64,000 bases of DNA from an uncultured Acidimicrobiales bacterium (GCA_951813325.1 OX638350.1:186001-250000), one strand, 5' to 3'; counted from the first letter of the stretch, positions 24,050 to 33,859 are shown. Translations and numbers: made by a program. Notes: generated from the sequence alone by a model not told the origin.

Positions 24050-26746
24050 ATGGATATTGCGCTCCGCAACGACATCCGACGGCTGGGCACCCAGCTTGGC
24101 GCTGCTCTTGTGCGCCAACATGGCCCCCAGTTGCTTCAGCGCGTCGAGCAGGTGCGGACCATGGCTCGGGGCCTGCGGCGCGACGAGGAGTCGGGTGCGG
24201 CCTTGGCTGAGGTGCTGGATGACTTCGAGGTGGTCGAGGCCATTCACCTGGTGCGGGCGTTCACGGTCTACTTCCACTTGGCCAACACCGCCGAACAGGT
24301 GCATCGTATCGAGGATTTGAACGCCGACGGCTTTGCGGGCAGTCACCGTTTTGCCGAGACGGTGGACAAGCTCTTGGAGCTGGGCATTGACCGATCCGAG
24401 ATAGTGGCTGCCACCAGGAGTGCCGATCTCCGTCCGGTATTTACCGCCCATCCCACCGAAGCCTCTCGCCGGTCGATCCTCGACAAGCTCACCGAGATCG
24501 CCGTGCTGATCGAGCGTCGGTGCGAAGCTGGCTGTGGCCCGGCCGACCAGCATCGCATCGACCGCCGCGTCGACGAGCTCATTGACGCCATCTGGCAGAC
24601 CGACGAGCTTCGTCGGGAGCGGCCTGATCCGGTCGACGAGGCTCGTTCCATCCTCTACTTCCTCATCGAGATCGCCGCCGACGGCGTACCCGAGCTGTTC
24701 GACGACGTCGATGCCGTGCTGCGGTCCATTGGCGGATCACTCGACGGCCCCCAGGTGCCCGTGCGGTTCGGGTCGTGGGTGGGAGGCGATCGCGACGGCA
24801 ATCCCTACGTCACGCCGGCAATAACGCTTGAGGTGCTGGCTTTTCAGCGGGGCCGGGCGCTGCGCTTGCTGGTGGCTGAGATCGAGGAGCTGTCGTCGGA
24901 GCTGTCGGTGAGCACCGCGGTCACTGGCATCACCGGGGAGTTGCAAGCGCAGCTCGATGCCGACCGCGGCGGCTTTCCCGATGTTGTGTCCCGGTTCACC
25001 AAGCTGAGCGCCGGCGAGCCCTACCGCCAGCGCTGCTCGGTAGTCCACCAACGCTTGCTAGATGCGGCGGGCGAGCGACCCGGCCCAAGGGCCTATGGGT
25101 CGCCTGCCGAGATGGAGGCCGACCTGGCCGTGATGGCCCGGTCGCTCGAAGCCAACGGAGGCTCTCTGTTGGCCCGAGGTCGCCTGGCCCGTGTCCGGAG
25201 GATCCTGGCTATGATCGGGTTCCATCTCGCCACCCTCGACATCCGCGAGAACGCTGCGGTCCATCGCGAGGCCCTCAGCAAGCTCTTCGCTGAGTTGGGC
25301 ACTGACTATCTTGCGCTGTCGCGTCGGGAGCGCGCCGCGCTCTTGGCCGCCGAACTTGAGAGCTGCCGCCCGCTGGCCCCGCCCGCGAGTTCGGAGGCCC
25401 AAGCGTCGCTGGCCCTTTTTGCCGCCCTGCGCCAAGGCCTCGACAAGCACGGCGATGGGGTCATCGAGAGCTACATCGTCTCAATGACCCAGGGTGTCGA
25501 CGATGTGTTGGCCCCCGTCGTGCTGGCTCGCGAAGTCGGCCTGGTGGACATCCCCGGAGGTATCGCCCGACTCGGCTTTGTGCCCCTGTTCGAGACCATC
25601 GACGATCTTCGGGGGATCGGCACCATGCTCCGAGAGCTCTTCTCGGTGCCCGCCTACCGGCGGTTGGTGAAGATCAGGGGCGATATGCAGGAGGTGATGG
25701 TCGGATACTCCGACTCCAACAAAGACGGCGGCATCACCACTTCGCAGTGGGAGATTCACAAGGCGCTGCGCGAGATCGCCGAGGTCTCGGCAGAGACCCA
25801 TATCAAGGTAGTGGTATTCCACGGCCGAGGCGGCACGGTGGGTCGAGGCGGCGGGCCTACCAACGCAGCCATCTTGTCGCAGCCCGCCGGGGTGGTGACA
25901 GGGGCGGTCAAGATCACCGAACAAGGTGAGGTGATCGCCGACAAGTACGGCTTGCCCCGCCTGGCCCAGCGCAACCTTGATCTGGCCCTGTCGGCCGTGC
26001 TTGAGGCCACGCTCGCCCACCGGCGCCCCCGCCACGGCCAAGACGGCATCCAAGCTTGGAACGATGTCATGGAGCTCATGTCAGCCCAGGCCCACCAGGC
26101 GTACCGAGGCCTGCTCGACACCCCGGGGTTTGTGGAGTACTTCCAGACCTCGACTCCTGTGGAGGAACTCGCTGCCATGAACATCGGCTCGCGCCCCGCC
26201 CGTCGATCGGGACCGGCGGTGGGGATCGACGACCTGCGGGCCATCCCCTGGGTCTTCGGCTGGACTCAGTCGCGCCAGATAATCCCCGGTTGGTTCGGGG
26301 TGGGCACGGCTCTCGAAGCGGCCCAGCAGGCTGGTTGCGGGGAGATGCTCCATGCCATGCATGATGACTGGCAGTTCTTCCGCACGTTCATCTCCAACGT
26401 CGAGATGACCTTGGTGAAAACTGATCTGGCCATTGCCCGGCACTATGTGCGTCGACTCGTTGTCCCCGAGTTCCACCATTTCTTTGACACGATTGCCGAT
26501 GAGCACAATCTCACATTGGCCCACGTTGCCAACCTGACCGGCGGCGACCTTCTCAGCGATCTTCCGGTGCTCAAGCGAACATTGGCCGTCCGCGATGCCT
26601 ATCTCGATCCCATCAACGTCTTGCAGGTGGAGCTGCTGGCCAGGTCAAGAGCCGCGGTTGGCGACCCGGACGATGCCCGACGCATCCAGCGGGCGCTGTT
26701 GCTCACGGTGAACGGAGTCGCCGCCGGCCTCCGCAACACGGGCTGA
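24050..26746 (+). CDS. ppc: phosphoenolpyruvate carboxylase
   Basis: About 898 aa, full length for PEPC. It carboxylates PEP to oxaloacetate (anaplerosis, cytoplasm). Conserved sites are all present: FTAHPTEASRRS (catalytic His), GSWVGGDRDGNPYVT, GYSDSNKDGG, VFHGRGGTVGRGGGPTNAA (catalytic Arg/His region), WVFGWTQSRQIIPGWFGVG and a C-terminus ending GVAAGLRNTG, the usual asparagine tail. ATG 24050 is chosen as the first ATG before the family's N-terminal helix (MDIALRNDIRRLG); TTG codons further upstream at 23984 are open but unlikely. It is monocistronic between the glycosidase fragments and the convergent Fe-S reductase. Confidence 0.95.
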   Translation: MDIALRNDIRRLGTQLGAALVRQHGPQLLQRVEQVRTMARGLRRDEESGAALAEVLDDFEVVEAIHLVRAFTVYFHLANTAEQVHRIEDLNADGFAGSHRFAETVDKLLELGIDRSEIVAATRSADLRPVFTAHPTEASRRSILDKLTEIAVLIERRCEAGCGPADQHRIDRRVDELIDAIWQTDELRRERPDPVDEARSILYFLIEIAADGVPELFDDVDAVLRSIGGSLDGPQVPVRFGSWVGGDRDGNPYVTPAITLEVLAFQRGRALRLLVAEIEELSSELSVSTAVTGITGELQAQLDADRGGFPDVVSRFTKLSAGEPYRQRCSVVHQRLLDAAGERPGPRAYGSPAEMEADLAVMARSLEANGGSLLARGRLARVRRILAMIGFHLATLDIRENAAVHREALSKLFAELGTDYLALSRRERAALLAAELESCRPLAPPASSEAQASLALFAALRQGLDKHGDGVIESYIVSMTQGVDDVLAPVVLAREVGLVDIPGGIARLGFVPLFETIDDLRGIGTMLRELFSVPAYRRLVKIRGDMQEVMVGYSDSNKDGGITTSQWEIHKALREIAEVSAETHIKVVVFHGRGGTVGRGGGPTNAAILSQPAGVVTGAVKITEQGEVIADKYGLPRLAQRNLDLALSAVLEATLAHRRPRHGQDGIQAWNDVMELMSAQAHQAYRGLLDTPGFVEYFQTSTPVEELAAMNIGSRPARRSGPAVGIDDLRAIPWVFGWTQSRQIIPGWFGVGTALEAAQQAGCGEMLHAMHDDWQFFRTFISNVEMTLVKTDLAIARHYVRRLVVPEFHHFFDTIADEHNLTLAHVANLTGGDLLSDLPVLKRTLAVRDAYLDPINVLQVELLARSRAAVGDPDDARRIQRALLLTVNGVAAGLRNTG

Positions 26747-26809
26747 GAATTTCGAACTCCAGTCCCGCTCATCAAAGCTGCTCCACCGAATGCAGGAGGG
26801 CCAGGCGTC

Positions 26810-29485
26810 TCAGTCGGCTTCGTCGCGTTCGGCGATAAGTGCGGCGGCTTGGGTGGGCCACTTCCACTTGCTGATGCGGCCGGGGATCTCAAGGACGGCC
26901 TCCAGCTCGCTCACTGCGCTCTCGTCGAGGGCGGCGAGGTCTTCGTAGGTGACGATGCCGTGATCGGGAAGCGCCCGGGCCAGGGCGGGGTCGGTTCCCT
27001 TGATACGGGTGAAGTCGTCTGGTGGCTGGGTTGGCGCCGAAGCCGGACTCGGCTCGGGGGCTGGGGCCGCTGGCGCCGGTGCCGCCCCGGAGGGTTCTTC
27101 GAGCGTGGGTGCCGGGGTTTCTGGCTCGAGCTCGAGGACCGCTGAATCCTCCGGCTGGGCTGCTTCGGTTTCGACTTGCGGTTCGGGCTCAACCACCGGA
27201 GGGGCGACGACCGCCTCCGCGGCCTGCGGCTCGACAACTGCGACCGCCGTGGCCTCAGCGGACGGGGTGCGCACGGTGAGCAGATCGGCCTGACGGGCGG
27301 CCGCCTGGGCGGCGTCGCGATTCTCCAATGCTTCCAGCAGGTGCATGGAGATGTCACCCACTACGACGTCCTCGTCGGCGCCCTCGGCCTTGATGCCGTC
27401 GTCAATCATGATGTAGCAGAACGGACAGGCGGTGGCGATCCGGTCGGCGCCGGTGGCCAGCAGTTCCTGTGACCGCTCCACGTTGACCTGCTTGCCGATG
27501 GTCTCCTCCATCCACATGCGGGCCCCGCCGGCACCGCAGCACATCCCCTTGGTGCCGTTGCGCTCAGCTTCCACCACCTCGACGCCACCCAGCGACCCCA
27601 CCACTCGGCGGGGGGCGAGGTACACGTCGTTGTGGCGGCCCAGATAGCAGGAGTCGTGGTACACCACCCTCTCGTCTAGGCGGGCGCCGGTCATATCGAG
27701 GCGCCCGTCATCGATCAGCGCCTCCAAGAACTGGGTGTGGTGGACCACTTCGTAGTGCCCGCCAAGCTGGGGGTATTCGTTGGCCAGCGTATTGAAGCAG
27801 TGGGGGCACTGGGTGACGATTTTCTTGACCCCCATTTCATTGAGGGTCTCGATGTTCTGCATGGCCAGCATTTGGAAGATGTACTCATTGCCCGAGCGTC
27901 GGGCCGGGTCGCCCGTGCAGTTCTCGGCTGGACCCAGGATGGAGAAGCTCACCCCGGCCCGTTGGAGCAGCTTGGCCACCGCCCGGGTTACCTTGCGGTT
28001 CTTGTCGTCGAACGAGCCGGCGCAGCCCACCCAGTAGAGGTACTCCGACTCCAGCGGGTCGCCCCCGTCGAGCACGGCGATGCCCTCGAACTCGGTGGCC
28101 CACGCCCCCCGGTCGCCCTGGGACATGCCCCACGGGTTTCCCGAGTTCTCCATCGACCGATAGGCCTGACCCAGCTCTGAGGGGAAGTCGGACTCCATCA
28201 GCGACAAGTAGCGCCGCATGTCGAGGATCTTGTCGAGGATCTCGATGTTCACCGGGCAGATCTCATCGCACGCCTTGCAGGAGGTGCACGCCCAGACTTC
28301 CTCACCGGTGATCCGCTCGAACACCGAGTTGGCCTCCACCTTGATCTCGGGCACCGTGCCCAGCGGCGGAGTGGTGGCCGGCTCGCCGGTGGCGGCCATG
28401 ACCTCGCCGGTCTTGAGCACGATCTCGCGGGGGTCGAGGGGCTTGCCGGTGGCGTGGGCCGGACATACCGACGTGCACCGCCCGCACATGGTGCAGGCAT
28501 CGGTGTCCAGCAGCTGCTTCCAGGTGAAGTCCTCCACGGTGGCTGCTCCGAACGACTCCAGGTCGGTCTCCATCAAGTTGGGCATGGGCTTCATGGCGCC
28601 CTTGGGCCGATCTTTGTCCCGCAGGTACATATTGAGCGGGGAGGTGACCATGTGGCGCAGCATGGTGATGGGCAGCAGCACCAAGAAGGCTACGAAGGCG
28701 ATCACGTGACCGGCCCACCAGAACTGGTGCCAGTGGTCGAGGCCCTCGAGGCCTCTCATTTGGGTGGCCACCTGGTAGCCGATCACCGACCACTTCTCGA
28801 AGTCGGGCACGCCGTGGTCGGCTATGCGGAACACTTCGGCCCCGAAACCGGTGACGCCGATGGCGAAGAAGGTGCCCAGGATCACTGCGTGCTCGGGCCG
28901 GGATTTGATGCGGATGCGGTAGGGGCGCAGCTGTCGGGGGCCGTAGCGGCGCACAATGGCCCACAAAACCCCGACCAAAAAGACGGCCCCGGCGATGTCG
29001 CCCACCGCGGAGTACACCTGGTACACCCGGCCGTGGAGGAACTTGGCCCCGTCGGGCAGCTGCTCGTCGATCTCCAGGGTGGTGGTGACCCCCAACAAGA
29101 TGATGAACCCGATGTAGATCATGGTGTGCATGATCCCGGCGCCGGGCTCCCGCAGCAGCGTCCGCATGTACACGCCTCGCCGGAGGTCTTCCAGGCGGGT
29201 CTTGACGTTGGCCAGGGTGGTCCGCCGGTTGTCGGGACCGCCCCGCTCCCAGTTCTTCACCCGTTTGGCGAATTCCCAGGAGGCCCACACCAAGAAGATG
29301 GGAATGATGGTGTAGAAGGCGGCCTTCCACCCGTTGGGGATGTTCTCCCACGGGTGGCGGGTGATCTCTGCTGGGTTCTTGAACTCGGTGACGGCCGAGG
29401 CGATGCCCGAGGCGATGGTGAATGCGGCGAAGCCCAGCCCCAGGCCGAGGACGATGTGATAGGGACGCAGGCGCTTTAGGTCCAT
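26810..29485 (-). CDS. fused cytochrome b / 4Fe-4S / CCG-domain reductase (Rv0338c/HdrD-like)
   Basis: An 891-aa membrane redox protein. In order: five or so membrane helices of a NarI-like heme-b domain (to about residue 290); two 4Fe-4S clusters, CTMCGRCTSVCPAHATGKP and CTSCKACDEICPVNIE; then two CCG cysteine-rich domains (CPHCFNTL with CCGAGGARMWMEE, and CPFCYIMIDDG), as in heterodisulfide reductase HdrD or GlpC. A Pro/Ala/Glu linker (about 760-825) and a helix-hairpin-helix-like end, GTDPALARALPDHGIVTYEDLAALD, follow. Mycobacterial Rv0338c-type proteins share this plan. The electron donor and acceptor are unknown, but menaquinone-linked thiol or quinol transfer is likely. It is convergent with ppc. 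Confidence 0.85.
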   Translation of the reverse strand: MDLKRLRPYHIVLGLGLGFAAFTIASGIASAVTEFKNPAEITRHPWENIPNGWKAAFYTIIPIFLVWASWEFAKRVKNWERGGPDNRRTTLANVKTRLEDLRRGVYMRTLLREPGAGIMHTMIYIGFIILLGVTTTLEIDEQLPDGAKFLHGRVYQVYSAVGDIAGAVFLVGVLWAIVRRYGPRQLRPYRIRIKSRPEHAVILGTFFAIGVTGFGAEVFRIADHGVPDFEKWSVIGYQVATQMRGLEGLDHWHQFWWAGHVIAFVAFLVLLPITMLRHMVTSPLNMYLRDKDRPKGAMKPMPNLMETDLESFGAATVEDFTWKQLLDTDACTMCGRCTSVCPAHATGKPLDPREIVLKTGEVMAATGEPATTPPLGTVPEIKVEANSVFERITGEEVWACTSCKACDEICPVNIEILDKILDMRRYLSLMESDFPSELGQAYRSMENSGNPWGMSQGDRGAWATEFEGIAVLDGGDPLESEYLYWVGCAGSFDDKNRKVTRAVAKLLQRAGVSFSILGPAENCTGDPARRSGNEYIFQMLAMQNIETLNEMGVKKIVTQCPHCFNTLANEYPQLGGHYEVVHHTQFLEALIDDGRLDMTGARLDERVVYHDSCYLGRHNDVYLAPRRVVGSLGGVEVVEAERNGTKGMCCGAGGARMWMEETIGKQVNVERSQELLATGADRIATACPFCYIMIDDGIKAEGADEDVVVGDISMHLLEALENRDAAQAAARQADLLTVRTPSAEATAVAVVEPQAAEAVVAPPVVEPEPQVETEAAQPEDSAVLELEPETPAPTLEEPSGAAPAPAAPAPEPSPASAPTQPPDDFTRIKGTDPALARALPDHGIVTYEDLAALDESAVSELEAVLEIPGRISKWKWPTQAAALIAERDEAD

Positions 29486-29610
29486 GGCGACCCCAACCTA
29501 GCGGCCGACAACCGCCGGTCTGTACTCATACGGGCCATACGGCAACCTCCGGCCGGCAACTCATGCGGGACCTTCAGACTGGTCATCGCCGGGTCTGGAG
29601 CTGCTTGAAA

Positions 29611-29637
29611 TTCACAGCGCAGAAACAATTGTGAAAC
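29611..29637 (+). promoter_or_regulatory. GlnR-box-like direct repeat upstream of amtB
   Basis: TTCAC-n6-GAAAC-n6-GAAAC is laid out with 11-bp spacing. The actinobacterial GlnR site is GTnAC-n6-GAAAC, so the first two boxes match 9 of 10 defined positions. It ends 82 bp before the ATG of the ammonium transporter, a normal position for nitrogen control. Inference from consensus only. Confidence 0.35.
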
Positions 29638-29718
29638 CTGGCCTTCCTACCTTGTTTCCGATAGCGCTGGGGCCGCAGTGGCGCGGGCGCCGAAAACGGC
29701 GAAGGAGGGCCGGTACTA

Positions 29719-31083
29719 ATGACACGGAAATTTGGAGTGGGGGCGCTGATTGCCGCTGGAACAGTGCTCGTCGGGGCTGTTCCGGCAATGGCCCAAGACG
29801 GCGGCGCCGAAGCGGTGCAAGTGGTAATGGACAACCTTTGGGTCTTCATTGCCGGCATCTTGGTGTTCTTGATGCAGGCCGGGTTCGGCATGCTCGAGGC
29901 CGGACTCACCAGGGCGAAAAACGTCGGCAACATCATGGCCAAGAATCTGGCCGACATGTGCATCGGCGCCCTCGCTTTTTTCGCGTTCGGCTACGGCATC
30001 GCTTTCGGGACCGACGCCGGATCGCTGTTCGGCACCGACGGCTTCTTCTTGAGCGGCACGTTCACCACCTTCGGTGACGGACTCAGCACGCCCACCTTCT
30101 TCTTCTTCCAGGTGGTGTTCGCGGCAACCGCAGTGACCATTGCCTCGGGGGCCATGGCCGAGAGGACCAAGTTCACTGCCTATCTGGTTTTCAGCTTCTT
30201 CATGACTGCGCTGATCTACCCGGTGGTAGTCCACTCCTTCTGGCACGGCGACGGACTTCTCTCCGACCTGAAGATCGGCGACGCCAAATTCGGCGACTTC
30301 GCCGGGTCCACCATCGTCCACAGCACCGGCGGCTGGGCTGCCCTCATGGGGGCGATATTTCTCGGACCCCGCATCGGCAAGTACGACGAGAACGGCAACC
30401 CTCGGGCCATGCCCGGACACAACATCGCCTTTGTGGTGCTGGGGGTCTTCATCTTGTGGTTTGGCTGGTTCGGGTTCAATCCCGGCTCGGAGCTGGCTGC
30501 CGACGACTTTGTGATGCGGGCCGCAGTGACCACTCTGTTGGCCGCGGCCGCTGGCGGCGTTGTTGCCGGTGCGGTCATTTGGCGCAAGGCCGGCTCGCTT
30601 GACGTGGCCATGACGGCGAACGGTGTGCTCGCCGGATTGGTGGGGATCACCGCCGGCACGGGCACCATGAACCCGATGGGGGCAGTTGTGACCGGTGCCA
30701 TTGCCGGAGCAATCGTGGTGTACTCGGTGCTGTTCTTCGACCGGGTCCGCATCGACGACCCGGTGGGCGCCATATCGGTACACGGTGTCTGCGGCGTGTG
30801 GGGAACCCTGGCCGTCGGCCTGTTCTCCCGCTACGACGACGCCTTCGTCGGCCAGGACAACGCCGGCCTGTTCTACGGCGGCGGCATCGACCAGTTGGTG
30901 GTCCAGCTCATCGGCGTGGTGCTGGTATTCGCATGGGTGACGGTCACCTCCGGCATCCTGTTCGCCGTGATGAAGAAGACGATGGGTCTACGGGTGTCTC
31001 GCGAGGAAGAGATCGGCGGTCTCGACCTTCACGAACATGGTGTGCCCGGCTATGGCCCGGACACCTCCGCATCTGTGGGCTGA
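29719..31083 (+). CDS. amtB: ammonium transporter AmtB
   Basis: A 454-aa AmtB/Mep/Rh channel. A cleavable signal peptide (VGAVPAMA cut before Q26) precedes eleven membrane segments. It has NLWVFIAGILVFLMQAGFGMLEAGLTRAKNV, the first conserved His in IVHSTGGWAALMG and the second in ISVHGVCGVWGTLAVGLF, the twin-His pore pair. It conducts ammonium/ammonia into the cell. GGAGG lies 8 bp before the ATG. No GlnK gene follows, which is unusual because amtB and glnK are commonly paired; a GlnR-like site precedes it. Confidence 0.95.
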   Translation: MTRKFGVGALIAAGTVLVGAVPAMAQDGGAEAVQVVMDNLWVFIAGILVFLMQAGFGMLEAGLTRAKNVGNIMAKNLADMCIGALAFFAFGYGIAFGTDAGSLFGTDGFFLSGTFTTFGDGLSTPTFFFFQVVFAATAVTIASGAMAERTKFTAYLVFSFFMTALIYPVVVHSFWHGDGLLSDLKIGDAKFGDFAGSTIVHSTGGWAALMGAIFLGPRIGKYDENGNPRAMPGHNIAFVVLGVFILWFGWFGFNPGSELAADDFVMRAAVTTLLAAAAGGVVAGAVIWRKAGSLDVAMTANGVLAGLVGITAGTGTMNPMGAVVTGAIAGAIVVYSVLFFDRVRIDDPVGAISVHGVCGVWGTLAVGLFSRYDDAFVGQDNAGLFYGGGIDQLVVQLIGVVLVFAWVTVTSGILFAVMKKTMGLRVSREEEIGGLDLHEHGVPGYGPDTSASVG

Positions 31084-31106
31084 CCTCCTATAGCCCATAG
31101 ATGCGG
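31067..31106. terminator. bidirectional hairpin between amtB and gpmA
   Basis: CCGCATCTGTGGGCT and AGCCCATAGATGCGG pair over 15 bp with one mismatch around a 10-nt loop. It straddles the amtB stop codon and ends 12 bp before the 3' end of the convergent gpmA gene, so it can serve both genes. Confidence 0.6.
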
Positions 31107-31117
31107 ACCGTAGGCGC

Positions 31118-31864
31118 TCAGCCCGCTTGTTCGGCCACCTCCGCGGCTGCTTCAGCCGCCGCGGCGGGGTCGAGCGAGCGGGCGAGGGTCGTTTTGGCAG
31201 CCAGGGGCATCATGTCGTCTCCCAGCTCGTAGACCAACGGCATCCCGGTAGGGATGTTGAGGGCGGCGATGGCGTCGTCGTCGATTAGGTCGAGGTGCTT
31301 GGCCAGCGCCCGCAGGCTGTTGCCGTGGGCCGAGATCAGCACTACCCGCCCGGCCCGCAGGTCGGGAATCACTTCGTCGTACCAGTAGGGCATCAGGCGC
31401 TCCACGACATCGGCCAGGCACTCGCTCTTGGGGATCTCCTCGGGTGTGAGATGGGCGTAGCGGGGATCGCGGTTGGGGTTCCACGGGTTGTCGTCGGCGA
31501 TGGGCGGCGGGGGCGTGCGGTAGCCCCGTCGCCAGGAGTTGAGCTGCTCGTCGCCGAAGCGCTGGCGGGTCTCGGACTTGTCCAGCCCGGTCAAGTCGCC
31601 ATAGTGGCGCTCGTTCAGGTGCCAATCCTGCTTCATCGGCACCTCAGTGCGGCCCATCTCGGCCAATGCCAGCTCGGCCGTGCGGATGGCCCGGATCTGG
31701 AGCGAGGTGTGTACGATGTCGGGCAGCAGTCCGGCTTCGGCCAGCGCCTTTCCGCTGGCCCGGGCCTCGGCTTCGCCTTTGGGCGTCAGGTCGCAGTCGT
31801 ACCAGCCGGTGAACTGATTGGAGGCATTCCACTGGCTTTGCCCGTGGCGGAGCAGGATCAGCAT
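31118..31864 (-). CDS. gpmA: 2,3-bisphosphoglycerate-dependent phosphoglycerate mutase
   Basis: A 248-aa histidine phosphatase-superfamily mutase interconverting 3- and 2-phosphoglycerate in glycolysis. The catalytic histidine lies in LILLRHGQSQWN, followed by FTGWYDCDLTPKGEAEA, the catalytic acid region NERHYGDLTGLDKSE and SAHGNSLRALAKHL (second His). ATG 31864 (MLILLRHGQ) is used; GTG 31876 would add four residues. The C-terminus is Ala-rich (DPAAAAEAAAEVAEQ). It is convergent with amtB and divergent from dnaK, sharing the promoter region that carries the HspR site. Confidence 0.92.
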   Translation of the reverse strand: MLILLRHGQSQWNASNQFTGWYDCDLTPKGEAEARASGKALAEAGLLPDIVHTSLQIRAIRTAELALAEMGRTEVPMKQDWHLNERHYGDLTGLDKSETRQRFGDEQLNSWRRGYRTPPPPIADDNPWNPNRDPRYAHLTPEEIPKSECLADVVERLMPYWYDEVIPDLRAGRVVLISAHGNSLRALAKHLDLIDDDAIAALNIPTGMPLVYELGDDMMPLAAKTTLARSLDPAAAAEAAAEVAEQAG

Positions 31865-31900
31865 GGCAGGGTCCACGCTGGCCAGCGTAGCGGCCCTAAC

Positions 31901-31921
31901 CCTAAGTGAATATCACTCAGG
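31901..31921 (+). promoter_or_regulatory. HAIR-type operator (HspR-associated inverted repeat) of the dnaK operon
   Basis: CCTAAGT-n7-ACTCAGG has the exact 7-bp arm and 7-bp spacer layout of the HAIR consensus CTTGAGT-n7-ACTCAAG (11 of 14 arm bases match). It lies about 80-100 bp upstream of dnaK, and hspR is encoded in the same operon, so autoregulated heat-shock repression is expected. Confidence 0.75.
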
Positions 31922-31938
31922 TTTTGGGATGGGAGGAT

Positions 31939-31956
31939 TTCAAGGGTATCCTTGAA
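31939..31956 (+). promoter_or_regulatory. second inverted repeat upstream of dnaK
   Basis: TTCAAGG-GTAT-CCTTGAA is a perfect 7-bp inverted repeat with a 4-bp spacer, 18 bp downstream of the HAIR site and 47 bp before the dnaK ATG. The arms resemble HAIR half-sites in the opposite order. It may be an additional regulator site or a 5'-UTR hairpin. Confidence 0.45.
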
Positions 31957-32002
31957 GCCGCAAAATATTCTTGAAAGCAATCCAAACAAGGAGTCAAACA
32001 AG

Positions 32003-33859
32003 ATGGGCAAGGTTGTCGGCATCGATCTGGGCACCACGAACAGCGTGGTCGCATTGCTCGAAGGCGGTGAGCCCACAGTTATCGCCAACGCAGAGGGCTC
32101 CCGAACCACCCCGTCGGTGGTGGCGTTCTCCAAAGAGGGAGAGGTCCTGGTGGGTGAGGTGGCCAAGCGCCAGGCCATCACCAACCCCGATCGCACCATC
32201 CGCTCGGTCAAGCGCCATGTGGGCACCGATTGGTCGGTGGCCATCGACAGCAAGGACTACAGCAGCCAGGAGATCTCGGCCCGGGTCCTCCAGAAGCTCA
32301 AGCGGGACGCCGAGACTTACCTGGGCACAGAGGTGGCTGAAGCGGTGATCACCGTCCCGGCCTATTTCGATGACGCCCAGCGCACCGCCACCAAAGAGGC
32401 CGGTACCATTGCCGGGCTCGAGGTGTTGCGGATCATCAATGAGCCCACTGCCGCGGCTCTGGCCTACGGGCTCGACAAGAGCGACACTGAACAGACAATC
32501 CTGGTCTTCGACCTGGGCGGGGGCACCTTCGACGTGTCCGTGCTGGAGATCGGCGACGGCGTGTTCGAGGTGAAGTCCACCAGCGGCGACACCGCTCTCG
32601 GCGGCGATGACTGGGACGATCGGGTGATCGATTGGCTGGTGGACTCGTTTCGCAACGACCATGGGGTTGATCTGAGCAAGGACAACATGGCCATGCAGCG
32701 GCTCAAGGAGGGTGCCGAGCGGGCCAAGATCGAGTTGTCGCAAACCCAGAGCACCAATGTGAACCTGCCGTTCATCACCGCCACCGACGCCGGTCCGCTC
32801 CACATGGACTACGAGCTCAGCCGGGCAAAGTTCCAAGACCTCACCAGCGATCTGCTGGATCGGTGCCGCAAGCCCTTCGAGCAGGCCCTCTCCGATGCCG
32901 GCATGTCGTCTGGCGACGTTGACCACGTGATCCTGGTGGGCGGTTCCACCCGGATGCCTGCGGTGGTCGACCTGGTGACCGGGATGACCGGCACCCAGCC
33001 TCACCAAGGGGTCAACCCCGACGAAGTGGTGGCAGTGGGGGCCGCAGTACAGGCCGGAGTGCTCAAGGGCGAGGTCAAAGACGTTCTGCTATTGGACGTG
33101 ACACCGCTGTCGCTGGGCATCGAGACCAAGGGCGGCGTGATGACCCGCCTCATCGAGCGAAATACCACCATACCCACCCGGCGCACCGAGGTGTTCACCA
33201 CCGCCGACGACAACCAGCCCACAGTGGAGATCCACGTACTCCAGGGCGAGCGGGAGATGGCCAACTACAACAAGACGCTGGGCAAGTTCCAGTTGGTGGA
33301 CCTTCCCCCTGCCCCCCGGGGCGTGCCTCAAATCGAGGTCACTTTCGACATCGACGCCAACGGCATCGTCCACGTGTCGGCCAAAGACCGAGCCACCGGG
33401 AAAGAGCAGTCAATCACCATCACCGGGCAGAGCTCGCTGGACAAGGGCACCATCGACCAGATGGTCGCCGACGCCGAGGCCCACGCCGCCGAGGATGCCC
33501 GCCGCCGGGAGGAGGCCGAGGCGATCAACAACGCCGACAGCCTGGTGTACCAGGTTGAGAAGCTGCTGGCCGAGGCCGGTGACGCGGTGGACGCCGACCG
33601 TCGTATCGAGGTTGAGGCCAAGCTGGCCGACCTGAAGGCGGCTGTCGACGAGAAGGAGTTGGACCGCATCCGCTCGGCTACCGAGGATCTGTCGGCTATC
33701 AGCCAGCAAATCGGGGCAGCCATGTACGAGCAGGCTGCCGCCGCGGCCGGGGATGGGCCGGGAGACTTCGCTGCCGATGCGGCGGGCGAAGATGCAGCTG
33801 AGGACGAGGGCATTGTCGACGCCGAGATCGTCGAGGAAGAAGATGGAGAATCCCAATGA
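32003..33859 (+). CDS. dnaK: chaperone DnaK (Hsp70)
   Basis: A 618-aa Hsp70. The ATPase domain is [18 protein letters not shown] with [17 protein letters not shown] and [14 protein letters not shown]. The linker is [17 protein letters not shown], the substrate-binding domain contains [18 protein letters not shown], and there is a helical lid and an acidic tail ending [11 protein letters not shown]. It folds clients with DnaJ and GrpE. ATG 32003 has AAGGAG 10 bp upstream; an in-frame codon at 31952 is inside the operator region and is not used. It is first in the dnaK-grpE-dnaJ-hspR operon. Confidence 0.98.
   Translation: MGKVVGIDLGTTNSVVALLEGGEPTVIANAEGSRTTPSVVAFSKEGEVLVGEVAKRQAITNPDRTIRSVKRHVGTDWSVAIDSKDYSSQEISARVLQKLKRDAETYLGTEVAEAVITVPAYFDDAQRTATKEAGTIAGLEVLRIINEPTAAALAYGLDKSDTEQTILVFDLGGGTFDVSVLEIGDGVFEVKSTSGDTALGGDDWDDRVIDWLVDSFRNDHGVDLSKDNMAMQRLKEGAERAKIELSQTQSTNVNLPFITATDAGPLHMDYELSRAKFQDLTSDLLDRCRKPFEQALSDAGMSSGDVDHVILVGGSTRMPAVVDLVTGMTGTQPHQGVNPDEVVAVGAAVQAGVLKGEVKDVLLLDVTPLSLGIETKGGVMTRLIERNTTIPTRRTEVFTTADDNQPTVEIHVLQGEREMANYNKTLGKFQLVDLPPAPRGVPQIEVTFDIDANGIVHVSAKDRATGKEQSITITGQSSLDKGTIDQMVADAEAHAAEDARRREEAEAINNADSLVYQVEKLLAEAGDAVDADRRIEVEAKLADLKAAVDEKELDRIRSATEDLSAISQQIGAAMYEQAAAAAGDGPGDFAADAAGEDAAEDEGIVDAEIVEEEDGESQ

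Noticed and set aside
27000..27290. Plus-strand Ser/Gly/Ala-rich frames as a small protein
   Set aside because: They are antisense to the Pro/Ala/Glu linker of the reductase, a low-complexity region that opens all frames.
28454..29479. A 341-codon plus-strand frame opposite the Fe-S reductase
   Set aside because: His/Gly/Asp-rich antisense frame without motifs; the minus-strand protein explains the sequence.
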